DNA from: Paenibacillus glycanilyticus
GTDB taxonomy: Bacteria > Bacillota > Bacilli > Paenibacillales > Paenibacillaceae
Length of the DNA stretch: 64,000 nt
Reading direction: 5' to 3'
Assembly (NCBI RefSeq): GCF_023715145.1
Contig: NZ_JAMBNP010000003.1
Span: forward strand, 496,001-560,000
In this document: piece after piece, positions 9,541 through 17,302 of the stretch
How positions within the stretch are numbered: the first letter of the stretch is position 1
Layout of the letters: each line of letters starts with the position of its first letter
Translations under genes and position numbers: made by a program
The notes under the pieces: generated by a model
Database searches by the model: none
Told to the model about the DNA's origin: nothing
What the model saw: the letters and a program-made list of their open reading frames with translations, nothing else

Positions 9541-9569
9541 GTATAAAGCTAGACGTTCTGGCAACAATG
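9541..9569 (+). promoter_or_regulatory. Sigma-F promoter of spoIIQ
   Basis: GTATA at 9541-9545, a 14-nt spacer, and GGCAACAATG at 9560-9569 match the forespore sigma-F consensus (GYATA, GGnnAnAnTR) at every defined position. The known B. subtilis spoIIQ gene is sigma-F dependent. The predicted transcript start is only a few bases before the GAGGTGAT ribosome-binding site, so the leader would be very short. Confidence 0.85.
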
Positions 9570-9588
9570 GCTAGTGAGGTGATATCAA

Positions 9589-10338
9589 ATGAATGAAAAC
9601 CAAAACAAACCTAAGCAAGAATCTCCTAAAAACGTACTAGGAGAAGTATCTGCCGCTAAGTCTAGCAACGGCTTTAAAAGACTGTTGTCGAGGAAATGGG
9701 TAACCCCGGCAGCGTTCATGGTAGCGGCAGCAATTATCGTAGCCTTAATGTGGATCTATCAGGGTTCGGACGACACCAAAGAAACTTCAGCTACGACTAC
9801 CGAGCAAACAGAGACCGCTGTAGGTAGCGATGTCGTTAAGCCGGATGACCAAGCGCTTGAAGAAGGAAGAAAAGGCGAGAAGCTGCAATGGCCGGTAGCA
9901 AACAAAGATGTACTGGATGAAGTGCTTCCGTACTTTGACGCAAACGCTACAGCTGACCAAAAAGCAAATGCGGTTGTTCAAACGAACGACAACACATTTG
10001 TACCGCACACTGGCGTAGACTTTGCGGATCCAAGCGACCAGCCGTTTGACGTAATGGCAGCCCTCTCCGGTAAAGTAACCCGCGTTGAGAAGCATCCAAC
10101 AAACGGTAATGTAGTGGAGATCAGCCATGGCAACGGACTCGTTACGGTATACCAAAGCCTTAGCGATATTCAGGTAGCCGTTGGCGATGACGTGAAGCAA
10201 GGAACCAAAATCGCAGTAGCCGGCCGGAACGACCTCGAGCGCGATCTCGGTGTCCACCTTCACTTCAGCGTGAAGGAAGACGGCAAGTCGGTTAACCCGG
10301 CTTCCATCGTAGGCCAATCGCTTAGCGAAGAAAAATAG
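9589..10338 (+). CDS. spoIIQ: Stage II sporulation protein Q (SpoIIQ), M23/LytM-domain protein
   Basis: SpoIIQ is a forespore membrane protein that binds mother-cell SpoIIIAH to form the channel and ratchet of engulfment. This 249-residue protein has a cytoplasmic N-terminus, one membrane helix (about 38-57), a linker and a LytM domain. All four metal-site residues are present: His140 and Asp144 in HTGVD, and His223 and His225 in HLHF. The B. subtilis protein lacks the first of these and is inactive, so this one may be a working peptidase, as in clostridia. Its assignment over other M23 proteins rests on position between spoIID and spoIIID and on the sigma-F promoter. Confidence 0.92.
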   Translation: MNENQNKPKQESPKNVLGEVSAAKSSNGFKRLLSRKWVTPAAFMVAAAIIVALMWIYQGSDDTKETSATTTEQTETAVGSDVVKPDDQALEEGRKGEKLQWPVANKDVLDEVLPYFDANATADQKANAVVQTNDNTFVPHTGVDFADPSDQPFDVMAALSGKVTRVEKHPTNGNVVEISHGNGLVTVYQSLSDIQVAVGDDVKQGTKIAVAGRNDLERDLGVHLHFSVKEDGKSVNPASIVGQSLSEEK

Positions 10339-10340
10339 GA

Positions 10341-10388
10341 CGAAAGTCTCGCAGGCAGGGGTGGAAACCCCTGCCTGTTTCGTTTTTT
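10341..10388 (+). terminator. Intrinsic terminator after spoIIQ
   Basis: A perfect 10-bp stem (10353-10362 with 10367-10376) with loop GGAA, extended by outer CGAAA/TTTCG pairing, and a T-run at 10383-10388. Confidence 0.95.
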
Positions 10389-10433
10389 CACGAAAATTTT
10401 AGGCCAAACACGTCTTTAAGGCTTGACCATAAA

Positions 10434-10461
10434 GAATATATACCCGGACCACTCATATACT
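10434..10461 (+). promoter_or_regulatory. Probable sigma-E promoter of spoIIID
   Basis: GAATATA at 10434-10440 and CATATACT at 10454-10461 with a 13-nt spacer resemble the mother-cell sigma-E consensus (ATATT, CATACAAT; 6 of 8 in the -10). B. subtilis spoIIID is sigma-E dependent. The match is good but not perfect. Confidence 0.6.
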
Positions 10462-10494
10462 GTACCAAACTATCTCGAGTAGGGAGGCGGGAAC

Positions 10495-10782
10495 GTGCAT
10501 GATTACATCAAAGAACGAACCATTAAAATAGGTCGTTGTATCGTGGAAACGAAACATACGGTGCGTACGATCGCTAAAGAGTTCGGCGTTTCCAAGAGTA
10601 CGGTTCACAAGGATTTAACCGAACGATTGCCGGAAATTAACCCTGACCTGGCAGACCAGGTGAAGCACATTCTCGAGTACCACAAATCGATCCGGCACTT
10701 GAGGGGAGGAGAAGCAACAAAGATCAAATACAAGAAGACGAGCACGAAGAAGCGCGAGGTTCTCGCAGCTGGGAAATCATAA
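10495..10782 (+). CDS. spoIIID: Sporulation transcription factor SpoIIID
   Basis: SpoIIID is a small DNA-binding regulator that switches mother-cell transcription from sigma-E to sigma-K. The 95-residue protein contains a helix-turn-helix (TIAKEFGVSKSTVHKDL, about residues 22-38) and the basic tail LRGGEATKIKYKK, both typical of the family. Translation begins at GTG (10495) after AGGGAGGCGGG. An ATG four bases later is out of frame. Position between spoIIQ and mbl is as in B. subtilis. Confidence 0.97.
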   Translation: MHDYIKERTIKIGRCIVETKHTVRTIAKEFGVSKSTVHKDLTERLPEINPDLADQVKHILEYHKSIRHLRGGEATKIKYKKTSTKKREVLAAGKS

Positions 10783-10920
10783 ACATTTTTCGAGTTTTTC
10801 CGCACATAAGTTAGAGGAATTTTGTGGTTTTTGGCGAATAATGTACATCAGTATGTCCTATGTCATGGGAACTATTTGTGGACGGGATGATTACATTATT
10901 CGTTGGAGGACTATAGCCTT

Positions 10921-11922
10921 ATGCTAAGCAAGGATATCGGAGTCGATCTGGGTACTGCCAATGTATCCATTCATGTGAAAGGGAAGGGCGTTGTTCTTGA
11001 CGAGCCTTCGGTAGTTGCGATTGAAAGCGATTCGAAACGGGTGCTTGCCGTAGGCGAGGAAGCGCACCGCATGGTCGGGCGTACACCCGGCAACATTATT
11101 GCCATCCGTCCGCTTCGCGACGGCGTTATTGCCGATTTCGAGATTACGGAAATTATGCTCAAGGCTTTTATTGACCGTGTTGAAGGCCGCAAATGGTTCA
11201 GCCGTCCGCGTATTCTGATCTGCGCACCTACCAATATTACGTCGGTAGAGCAGAAAGCGATTCGCGAAGCGGCTGAACGGAGCGGCGCGAAAGAAGTATT
11301 TCTGGAGGAAGAACCAAAGGCTGCCGCTATAGGGGCTGGAATGGACATTTTCCAGCCTAGCGGCAACATGGTCGTGGATATCGGCGGTGGTACGACCGAT
11401 GTGGCTGTCTTGTCAATGGGCGATGTCGTGACTTCGTCCTCTATTAAGGTTGCGGGGGACAAGTTCGATGCGGCGATTATGAAATACATCAAGGACAAGT
11501 ACCGTCTTCTGATCGGTGAGCGGACAAGCGAGGAGATCAAGATCAAGATCGGCACCGTCTATGCGGATGGACGCCATGACGAGATCGACATCCGGGGCCG
11601 TGATATGGTGTCGGGCCTGCCGCTGACCCTTACAATCCGTTCCGAAGAAGTGCGCGAGGCACTGTGGGATCCGGTGATGTCTATCGTTGCAGCTGCCAAG
11701 ATGGTGCTGGAGCGGACACCGCCCGAATTGTCCGCCGATATTATCGACCGTGGCGTTATTCTGACCGGCGGCGGCGCGCTGCTGGACGGGCTGGATGCCC
11801 TGCTGGCGGACGAGCTTAAGGTCCCTGTGCTAATTGCAGAGGACCCGATGCACTGCGTCGTGAAGGGGACGGGCATTCTGCTTGACAACTTGGACAAGCT
11901 CGGCAAAAAAAGCCGGGCCTGA
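10921..11922 (+). CDS. mbl: MreB-like cell-shape protein Mbl
   Basis: This actin-like ATPase forms membrane-associated filaments that guide lateral-wall synthesis. Phosphate loops are visible: DIGVDLGTANV at the N-terminus and VVDIGGGTTDVAVLS near residue 155. The adenosine motif ILTGGGALLDG is near residue 285. GGAGGA at 10905-10910 supports the ATG at 10921 over an in-frame TTG at 10903, and the resulting 333 residues equal B. subtilis Mbl. The call as Mbl and not MreB or MreBH rests on location directly after spoIIID and before flhO. No clear terminator separates it from the next promoter. Confidence 0.93.
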   Translation: MLSKDIGVDLGTANVSIHVKGKGVVLDEPSVVAIESDSKRVLAVGEEAHRMVGRTPGNIIAIRPLRDGVIADFEITEIMLKAFIDRVEGRKWFSRPRILICAPTNITSVEQKAIREAAERSGAKEVFLEEEPKAAAIGAGMDIFQPSGNMVVDIGGGTTDVAVLSMGDVVTSSSIKVAGDKFDAAIMKYIKDKYRLLIGERTSEEIKIKIGTVYADGRHDEIDIRGRDMVSGLPLTLTIRSEEVREALWDPVMSIVAAAKMVLERTPPELSADIIDRGVILTGGGALLDGLDALLADELKVPVLIAEDPMHCVVKGTGILLDNLDKLGKKSRA

Positions 11923-11992
11923 TTTGTGCGGGTAAGACGCTGTGGGGGGCGTGCTGAGGCATAAATGAGTCGAAGGTCGCAGAGGGTATCTA

Positions 11993-12020
11993 TAACGGCG
12001 GTTGTCTGCGAAGCCGATAT
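11993..12020 (+). promoter_or_regulatory. Sigma-D promoter of flhO-flhP
   Basis: TAAC at 11993-11996, 16 nt, then GCCGATAT at 12013-12020. The -10 is a full match to the sigma-D consensus. It lies 68 nt before the flhO start, and B. subtilis flhOP is known to be sigma-D controlled. Confidence 0.85.
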
Positions 12021-12087
12021 TATAATAAGAAGAGATACGATTTTCGAGAGCACGGCTTCGCAAGCGGACCGGCCGAGGAGGCGCCAC

Positions 12088-12954
12088 ATGTTAAGAGGTC
12101 TTTATACAGCTGCGGCGGGTATGACCGCGCAGCAGCGCAGACACGATACGGTAACGAATAACATTACTAATATTAATACGCCGGGTTACAAGCAGACTTA
12201 TGCGGTTACCCGTTCTTTTCCCGAGATGCTGCTGTCGCTGACGGGCGTTGACGAGAAGCAGGAGAAGCAGATCGGCAAGATCAGTACCGGCGTATTTGCG
12301 GAAGAGAGCCTTGCCATTCACCTGCAGGGTGATTTGATGCAGACGGGCAAGTCGTCGGACTTTGCTCTTGTCTCCAATATCGATGTACCGGGGATGGCCT
12401 TTGATGCCTCCGGTAAATACGTTTCGCCGGACGGCGACGTGACGTTTCAGCCGCAGGCTTTCTTTACGCTGCAGGATGACAACGGCGAAATCCGATACAC
12501 GCGCGGCGGTTCCTTTACGCTGACATCGGATGGCTTCCTTGTATCCGGCGACGGGTCGAATGTGCTCGGAACAGACGGCAATCCGATTCGATTCCCGCCG
12601 GGCGTTAGCCTGGATGGCCTGACGCTGACTGCGGATCAGCGTTTTGTTGACGCGAAGACCGGAGCAGACTCGGGAAGACAGCTGCTGCTGACGCGGATTG
12701 ATAATCCGAACGAGCTCGCCCGCGAAGGGGACGGTAAATTCCGGCTGATCGGCGATGCCGCAGATACAAGGCCGGTTGCGGCAGGTGAACGCGTCGAGGT
12801 ACGCCAAGGCTATGTAGAACGCTCCAATGTGGATGCCGCGCAATCATCGGTAGACTTGATGGCCGCTCTGCGCGCTTATGAAGCGAATCAGAAGGTTATT
12901 CAATTTTATGATGAAAGCTTGGATAAAGCGGTTAACCAGGTAGGCCGTGTATAA
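12088..12954 (+). CDS. flhO: Flagellar hook/rod-type basal-body protein FlhO (FlgF/FlgG family)
   Basis: This protein belongs to the axial family whose members build the flagellar rod and hook outside the cell. The N-terminus MLRGLYTAAAGM followed by NNITNINTPGYK is the hallmark Flg_bb_rod motif, and the C-terminus SSVDLMAALRAYEANQKVIQ is the matching coiled-coil half. AGGAGG seven bases upstream fixes the ATG at 12088, giving 288 residues. A longer frame from 11965 would run across the sigma-D promoter and is rejected. B. subtilis FlhO and FlhP are likely distal/proximal rod proteins encoded away from the main fla/che operon, as here. Confidence 0.94.
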   Translation: MLRGLYTAAAGMTAQQRRHDTVTNNITNINTPGYKQTYAVTRSFPEMLLSLTGVDEKQEKQIGKISTGVFAEESLAIHLQGDLMQTGKSSDFALVSNIDVPGMAFDASGKYVSPDGDVTFQPQAFFTLQDDNGEIRYTRGGSFTLTSDGFLVSGDGSNVLGTDGNPIRFPPGVSLDGLTLTADQRFVDAKTGADSGRQLLLTRIDNPNELAREGDGKFRLIGDAADTRPVAAGERVEVRQGYVERSNVDAAQSSVDLMAALRAYEANQKVIQFYDESLDKAVNQVGRV

Positions 12955-13003
12955 GGCCGCGGTTAAGCCGTTTGTGCGGCAATTCTTTTTGGGAGGCGTC
13001 TAG

Positions 13004-13831
13004 ATGAACAGCTCGATGATCAACGCCAGCGTATCCATGAACGCGCTTCAGCAGAAATTGGACATGATGGCCGATAATATTGCGAACGTGAATACGGTAG
13101 GCTATAAACGTAAGGAAGCAACCTTCGAGGATCTGCTGAACAATACAAGGAAGCAGCCGGAAGAGTTCAGTCAGCCGGGAAGGCTGACTTCCCTGAACTT
13201 CAATCAGGGCTGGGGCTCGAGACTTGCGATGATTCAGCCGAATTTGCAGCAGGGCACGATTAAGACAACCGAAAAGGACACCGATCTAGCCATTGAAGGC
13301 AATGCTCTCTTGGAGGTAGTCGTAAGCGGCGAAGGAGACCGCGCCTACACCCGCAACGGGGCGCTGCAGTTGACGGTTACCGCAAACGGTGATACGATTT
13401 TGGCAACGCCGGAAGGTTATCCGGTTATCGCGAATACGCCGGCAGGCGAAGGGCCGCTTGTAGTCCCGCAGGGTTATAAGCTTCGGGTCAATCCGGACGG
13501 CAGCGCGCAAGGGGTAGCAAGTGACGGCGGCACCATTGAACTTGGCTCGATTAAGCTGGTTCAGGCGACGCGTCCTGCAGCCTTAACGCTGGTTGCCGAC
13601 AACTTATATGAAATAGCCGACGGCATTAACGTTGCAGATGTCCTGCAGAACGTAACGCCTGACGGTGATAATGGCATTGCGCTTCGTCAAGGCGCCCTTG
13701 AGCAGTCAAATGTGAATCTGGGCGATGAGATGACGGAGCTGATTAATGTGCAGCGTGCTTACCAGCTGGCATCCAGAGCTTTAACGTCCAGCGATACGAT
13801 GATGGGGTTAGCCAACGGCCTGCGCAAATAG
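13004..13831 (+). CDS. flhP: Flagellar hook/rod-type basal-body protein FlhP
   Basis: A second axial rod protein of 275 residues. MADNIANVNTVGYKRKE near the N-terminus and a C-terminal MTELINVQRAYQLASRA are the paired family motifs. GGGAGGCG lies before ATG 13004. The gene sits 49 nt after flhO and is presumably co-transcribed from the sigma-D promoter at 11993. Exported by the flagellar type III system; no signal peptide is seen, as expected. Confidence 0.94.
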   Translation: MNSSMINASVSMNALQQKLDMMADNIANVNTVGYKRKEATFEDLLNNTRKQPEEFSQPGRLTSLNFNQGWGSRLAMIQPNLQQGTIKTTEKDTDLAIEGNALLEVVVSGEGDRAYTRNGALQLTVTANGDTILATPEGYPVIANTPAGEGPLVVPQGYKLRVNPDGSAQGVASDGGTIELGSIKLVQATRPAALTLVADNLYEIADGINVADVLQNVTPDGDNGIALRQGALEQSNVNLGDEMTELINVQRAYQLASRALTSSDTMMGLANGLRK

Positions 13832-13844
13832 ATAGGGTGAGAGT

Positions 13845-14141
13845 ATGACGGATGAACGGGCGGTTCTATCGCGGAGCGCGCCGAAAAGTCAGGAAAAACC
13901 GCCAGTTGAGGAAAGAAGCAAAGCCGAAAGCGGCGGTCAATCCGAGAAGAAGCAGCGTTCCAAGGGTGCGCGGATTACGTTCTGGATTTTGCGCAAAAGT
14001 ATTGTACCGGTCATTATGGTCATTATGCTCATCACCGGTTTATATGTCGGGTACGCGGTTGTTGGCAAGCAGCCGGGGGGCGAAGTGTTCCAATGGTCGA
14101 CCTGGCAGCACATGTATGATCTGGTGTTCTCCGATACGTAG
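13845..14141 (+). CDS. Small EpuA-like membrane protein (often mislabelled RNA polymerase beta subunit)
   Basis: A charged N-terminal half of about 45 residues is followed by one membrane helix (about residues 53-75, IVPVIMVIMLITGLYVGYAV) and a short outer tail with WSTWQHMYDLVF. This pattern matches the EpuA family of short single-pass proteins that databases often name DNA-directed RNA polymerase subunit beta; there is nothing RNA-polymerase-like in it. The gene starts 13 nt after flhP, so it is part of the flhO-flhP transcription unit. Function is unknown. Confidence 0.75.
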   Translation: MTDERAVLSRSAPKSQEKPPVEERSKAESGGQSEKKQRSKGARITFWILRKSIVPVIMVIMLITGLYVGYAVVGKQPGGEVFQWSTWQHMYDLVFSDT

Positions 14142-14152
14142 AGTAAATAATC

Positions 14153-14205
14153 AAGGGCTGTTTCCGGAAGTCATGACGTTATAATGACTGGGAAGCAGCC
14201 CTTTT
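14153..14205 (+). terminator. Intrinsic terminator after the flhO-flhP-EpuA unit
   Basis: AAGGGCTG at 14153-14160 pairs with CAGCCCTT at 14196-14203, with further pairing inside (TTTCC/GGGAA, GTCAT/ATGAC) and TTTT at the 3' end. Confidence 0.85.
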
Positions 14206-14230
14206 GGCATCTCCGAAGCCTTTGGTGCTG

Positions 14231-14259
14231 TTTTCATTTTCATATGGTAGTTGTATAAT
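14231..14259 (+). promoter_or_regulatory. Sigma-A promoter of pgsA
   Basis: TTTTCA at 14231-14236, 17 nt, TATAAT at 14254-14259. Full -10 match and ideal spacing; -35 is 4/6. Confidence 0.7.
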
Positions 14260-14310
14260 GATTGGGAACCTTGGTAGAAGAAACGGATAAAGGTAGAGGG
14301 GCGTGCGCGT

Positions 14311-14853
14311 TTGAATCTGCCGAATTTTTTGACCTCGCTGCGTTTTGCGATGATCCCTGTTTATGTTGCGATTTTCGCCCAGGGACATATGATTTACGCC
14401 TTTCTGGTTGTCGTGGCAGCAGGCCTCACAGATATACTCGACGGGTATATTGCCCGGCGCACCGGGCAGGTAACGACAGTTGGTCAAATGCTCGATCCGC
14501 TCGCTGACAAGCTGATGTTCATTTCCGTCATATTATCGCTTCTATTGGCCGGCCATATCTCATGGGCTGCCGCGGCAGCGATCTTTTTGCGCGATTTGGG
14601 AATGATAGCCGGAGGCATGATTTTTCACTTCAAAGGGAAAAAGACCGTGCCGGCGAATTGGATGGGCAAACTGACGACAGTGTTGTTCTACATCGGCATC
14701 ATGTTTGTTTTTCTTGAAGCACCATTCGCCTCATCGTACTTGTGGGCGGTTATTGCCTTCTCGTTCGTGACGGCGATCGTGTACATCATTTTGTTCCAGG
14801 CGCTCAACAAGCCGGGTTCCGGAGAGAACCCCACGATTGGCCCTGGGCAATAG
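14311..14853 (+). CDS. pgsA: CDP-alcohol phosphatidyltransferase (PgsA-type phosphatidylglycerophosphate synthase)
   Basis: The CDP-alcohol transferase signature is complete: DG-YI-AR, eight residues, G, three residues, D, three residues, D (about residues 46-68). Four to six hydrophobic segments make it an integral membrane enzyme of 180 residues. It would join CDP-diacylglycerol to glycerol-3-phosphate for anionic lipid synthesis. The start is TTG at 14311 with GAGGGGC upstream. Other alcohol acceptors cannot be ruled out from sequence alone, since paralogues share the motif. It appears to be a single-gene unit between terminators. Confidence 0.85.
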   Translation: MNLPNFLTSLRFAMIPVYVAIFAQGHMIYAFLVVVAAGLTDILDGYIARRTGQVTTVGQMLDPLADKLMFISVILSLLLAGHISWAAAAAIFLRDLGMIAGGMIFHFKGKKTVPANWMGKLTTVLFYIGIMFVFLEAPFASSYLWAVIAFSFVTAIVYIILFQALNKPGSGENPTIGPGQ

Positions 14854-14872
14854 GGCAGCAGGCACACAAAGA

Positions 14873-14918
14873 GGCTTGGCCCGTGGATTATCGATATCCG
14901 CCAGCCAAGCCCCCTTAT
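14873..14918 (+). terminator. Possible terminator after pgsA
   Basis: GGCTTGGC at 14873-14880 pairs with GCCAAGCC at 14904-14911 around a 23-nt loop. The downstream tail is CCCTTATCTT and contains few Ts, so function is uncertain. Confidence 0.45.
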
Positions 14919-15016
14919 CTTAACCTTCACAATCTGCAGTTTGATGAAGGATAGTATTAGTTTTTGTAATGTAGACGTATTTTATACCTGTTAACCCTCG
15001 AAAGGAGCGAATATTC

Positions 15017-15445
15017 ATGCTCGATATTAACCAAATTCAAGAAATCATTCCGCATCGCCCGCCATTTCTGCTCGTTGACCGCATTACGGAGGTAGAGCCG
15101 GGCGTTCGCGCGGTGGGAATTAAAAACGTAACGATGAACGAACCCTATTTTGTAGGGCATTTCCCAGGGTACCCGGTTATGCCCGGCGTACTTATTGTTG
15201 AGGCGCTTGCGCAAGTAGGCTCCGTAGCGATGCTGATGGTTGAAGCAAACCGCGGCAAGCTTGGCTTCTTCGCCGGCATTGACGGCTTCCGTTTCCGCGG
15301 CCAGGTGAAACCGGGCGATACGCTGACGCTGGAAGTGGAAATTACGCGTCTTAAAGGGCCAATCGGCAAAGGCAAAGCAACGGCTACGGTTGATGGGCAA
15401 GTTGTGGCGGAAGGCGAGCTTATGTTTGCTTTGTCCGAAAGATAA
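15017..15445 (+). CDS. fabZ: 3-hydroxyacyl-ACP dehydratase FabZ
   Basis: FabZ removes water from 3-hydroxyacyl-ACP in fatty-acid elongation. The 142-residue hot-dog-fold protein has the catalytic His48 in [11 protein letters not shown] and Glu62 in [18 protein letters not shown] precedes the ATG. It stands near flhP and mbl, as in B. subtilis. Confidence 0.97.
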   Translation: MLDINQIQEIIPHRPPFLLVDRITEVEPGVRAVGIKNVTMNEPYFVGHFPGYPVMPGVLIVEALAQVGSVAMLMVEANRGKLGFFAGIDGFRFRGQVKPGDTLTLEVEITRLKGPIGKGKATATVDGQVVAEGELMFALSER

Positions 15446-15530
15446 GACTTTTTTGCTTACCCGTTAATCCTGTTTTAATGTTTCAATGTAACAATAGAGA
15501 AATTGTCCATAAAAAAAGGAGTGAAGCTGC

Positions 15531-17243
15531 TTGAATCAAAATGAAAAAGCAATTGAACGTTATAATGCTTGGTTGAATGACTCGCTGATCGATGAGGCTA
15601 CGAAGGAAGAGCTCCGCAGCATTGAAGGACAAGAGAAGGAAATTACGGACCGCTTCTACCGCGATCTCGAATTTGGAACAGGCGGCCTTCGCGGCGTTAT
15701 GGGCGCGGGTACGAACCGTCTGAATGCCTATACGGTCGGCAAAGCTACACAAGGCCTGGCGAACTGGCTGCTGTCCCGGGTTGAAGGACAGTCGTCTGCT
15801 GTTATCGCGCATGACTCCCGTAACAACTCGCCGGAGTTTGCGCTTGATTCCGCGCTCGTACTGGCTGCAAACGGAGTAAAGACATACCTGTTCCCGTCGC
15901 TTCGCCCAACTCCGCAGCTTTCCTACGCGGTACGCGCACTGGGCTGCTCCACGGGCATCGTGATTACGGCAAGCCATAATCCTCCCGAGTACAACGGCTA
16001 TAAAGCATACGGCGCGGATGGCTGCCAACTGATTCCGGAAGACGCGGAGCAAGTGATTGCCTCCATCGGCCAGGTGACTGGTTTCGGCCAAGTGAAGAGA
16101 ATCAGCCGCGAGGAAGCGGAAGCGCAAGGCCTTCTTGTATGGCTTGACGCCGAAGCGGACGAGCAGTTCACGGATACGGTTGTCGCGCAAAGCTTGAACA
16201 AAGAGCTGCTGCAAAGCGGCCTTGGCGAGAAATTTAAAGTTGTCTTTACGCCGCTTCACGGCTCCGGCAATCTGCCCGTCCGCGAAGTGCTGCGCAAAGC
16301 GGGCTTCAGCAATGTTCATATCGTAGCCGAGCAGGAGGCGCCTGACGGTTATTTCAGCACGGTCAAATCGCCAAATCCGGAAGAACGCGAAGCTTTCACC
16401 CTGGCTATTAAGCTTGCGCAAGAGATTGACGCTGACATTATCATGGGTACCGACCCCGATGCGGACCGCATGGGTGCGGTTGTGAAAAATAATAATGGCG
16501 AATATGTCGTTCTGACGGGCAACCAGTCAGGCGCGTTGATGATTGAATATGTGCTTAGTCAATTGAAGGAGCGCGGCCAGCTGCCGGCTAACGGCGTTGT
16601 CATCAAGACGATCGTTACCAGCGAGATGGGGGCCGATATCGCTCGTTCCTACGGGGCTGCCGTTGAGAATACGTTGACTGGCTTCAAATATATTGGCGAG
16701 AAAATGACGGCTTACGAGCAAACGGGCGAGCATACTTTCTTGTTTGGCTATGAAGAAAGCTACGGTTACTTGACCGGCGATTATGCGCGTGACAAGGATG
16801 CCGTTGTAGCTTCGTTATTGATTTGCGAAGCAGCGGCATACTATAGCAGTCAAGGAAAAACGTTGTATGACGTACTGCTTGAGCTGTATGCGAAGCATGG
16901 CTTCTATCTGGAAGGCCTCGAGTCGCGTACGTTGAAAGGCCTGGACGGCGTGCAGCAGATTGCCGGCATTATGAACGACTGGCGCAATAACCCGCCAACG
17001 GAGATTAATGGCGTGAAGGTAGAACGCGTTCTTGACTATCTCGGCGGACTGGACGGACTGCGTCCGGAGAATGTACTCAAATATATGCTCGCTGACGGAT
17101 CGTGGTTCTGCCTTCGTCCGTCGGGCACGGAGCCTAAGATCAAGGTTTACTTTGCAGTTCGCGGACAATCTACGGAGCATGCGGCAGAAGTGCTGGCCGA
17201 GCTGCGCGGAGCAGTTATGGAGCGGGTTGACAGCAAGGCGTAA
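15531..17243 (+). CDS. pgcA: Phospho-sugar mutase / alpha-phosphoglucomutase (PgcA type)
   Basis: This enzyme interconverts glucose-6-phosphate and glucose-1-phosphate, supplying UDP-glucose for envelope polymers. The phosphoserine loop TASHNP (Ser148), the metal-binding loop DPDADR (Asp308, 310, 312), the sugar-binding EESYGY and the C-terminal phosphate-binding RPSGTEPK are all present. At 570 residues it matches the long PgcA/YhxB group rather than the shorter GlmM group. Translation starts at TTG 15531 behind AAAGGAGTGA. The next gene begins 60 nt later, so these may share a transcript with the csaB cluster. Mannose or glucosamine phosphate are less likely substrates. Confidence 0.9.
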   Translation: MNQNEKAIERYNAWLNDSLIDEATKEELRSIEGQEKEITDRFYRDLEFGTGGLRGVMGAGTNRLNAYTVGKATQGLANWLLSRVEGQSSAVIAHDSRNNSPEFALDSALVLAANGVKTYLFPSLRPTPQLSYAVRALGCSTGIVITASHNPPEYNGYKAYGADGCQLIPEDAEQVIASIGQVTGFGQVKRISREEAEAQGLLVWLDAEADEQFTDTVVAQSLNKELLQSGLGEKFKVVFTPLHGSGNLPVREVLRKAGFSNVHIVAEQEAPDGYFSTVKSPNPEEREAFTLAIKLAQEIDADIIMGTDPDADRMGAVVKNNNGEYVVLTGNQSGALMIEYVLSQLKERGQLPANGVVIKTIVTSEMGADIARSYGAAVENTLTGFKYIGEKMTAYEQTGEHTFLFGYEESYGYLTGDYARDKDAVVASLLICEAAAYYSSQGKTLYDVLLELYAKHGFYLEGLESRTLKGLDGVQQIAGIMNDWRNNPPTEINGVKVERVLDYLGGLDGLRPENVLKYMLADGSWFCLRPSGTEPKIKVYFAVRGQSTEHAAEVLAELRGAVMERVDSKA

Positions 17244-17302
17244 TCCGCCGGTCGGACCGTAGTTAAGGATTACATTCGTAAAGAGTTGAACGGAGGATTA
17301 TT

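Noticed and set aside
11965..12087. N-terminal extension of flhO
   Set aside because: It would cross the sigma-D promoter and lacks a ribosome-binding site, while AGGAGG precedes ATG 12088.
13845..14141. RNA polymerase beta-subunit gene
   Set aside because: The database name for such proteins is misleading; this is a 98-residue single-pass membrane protein.
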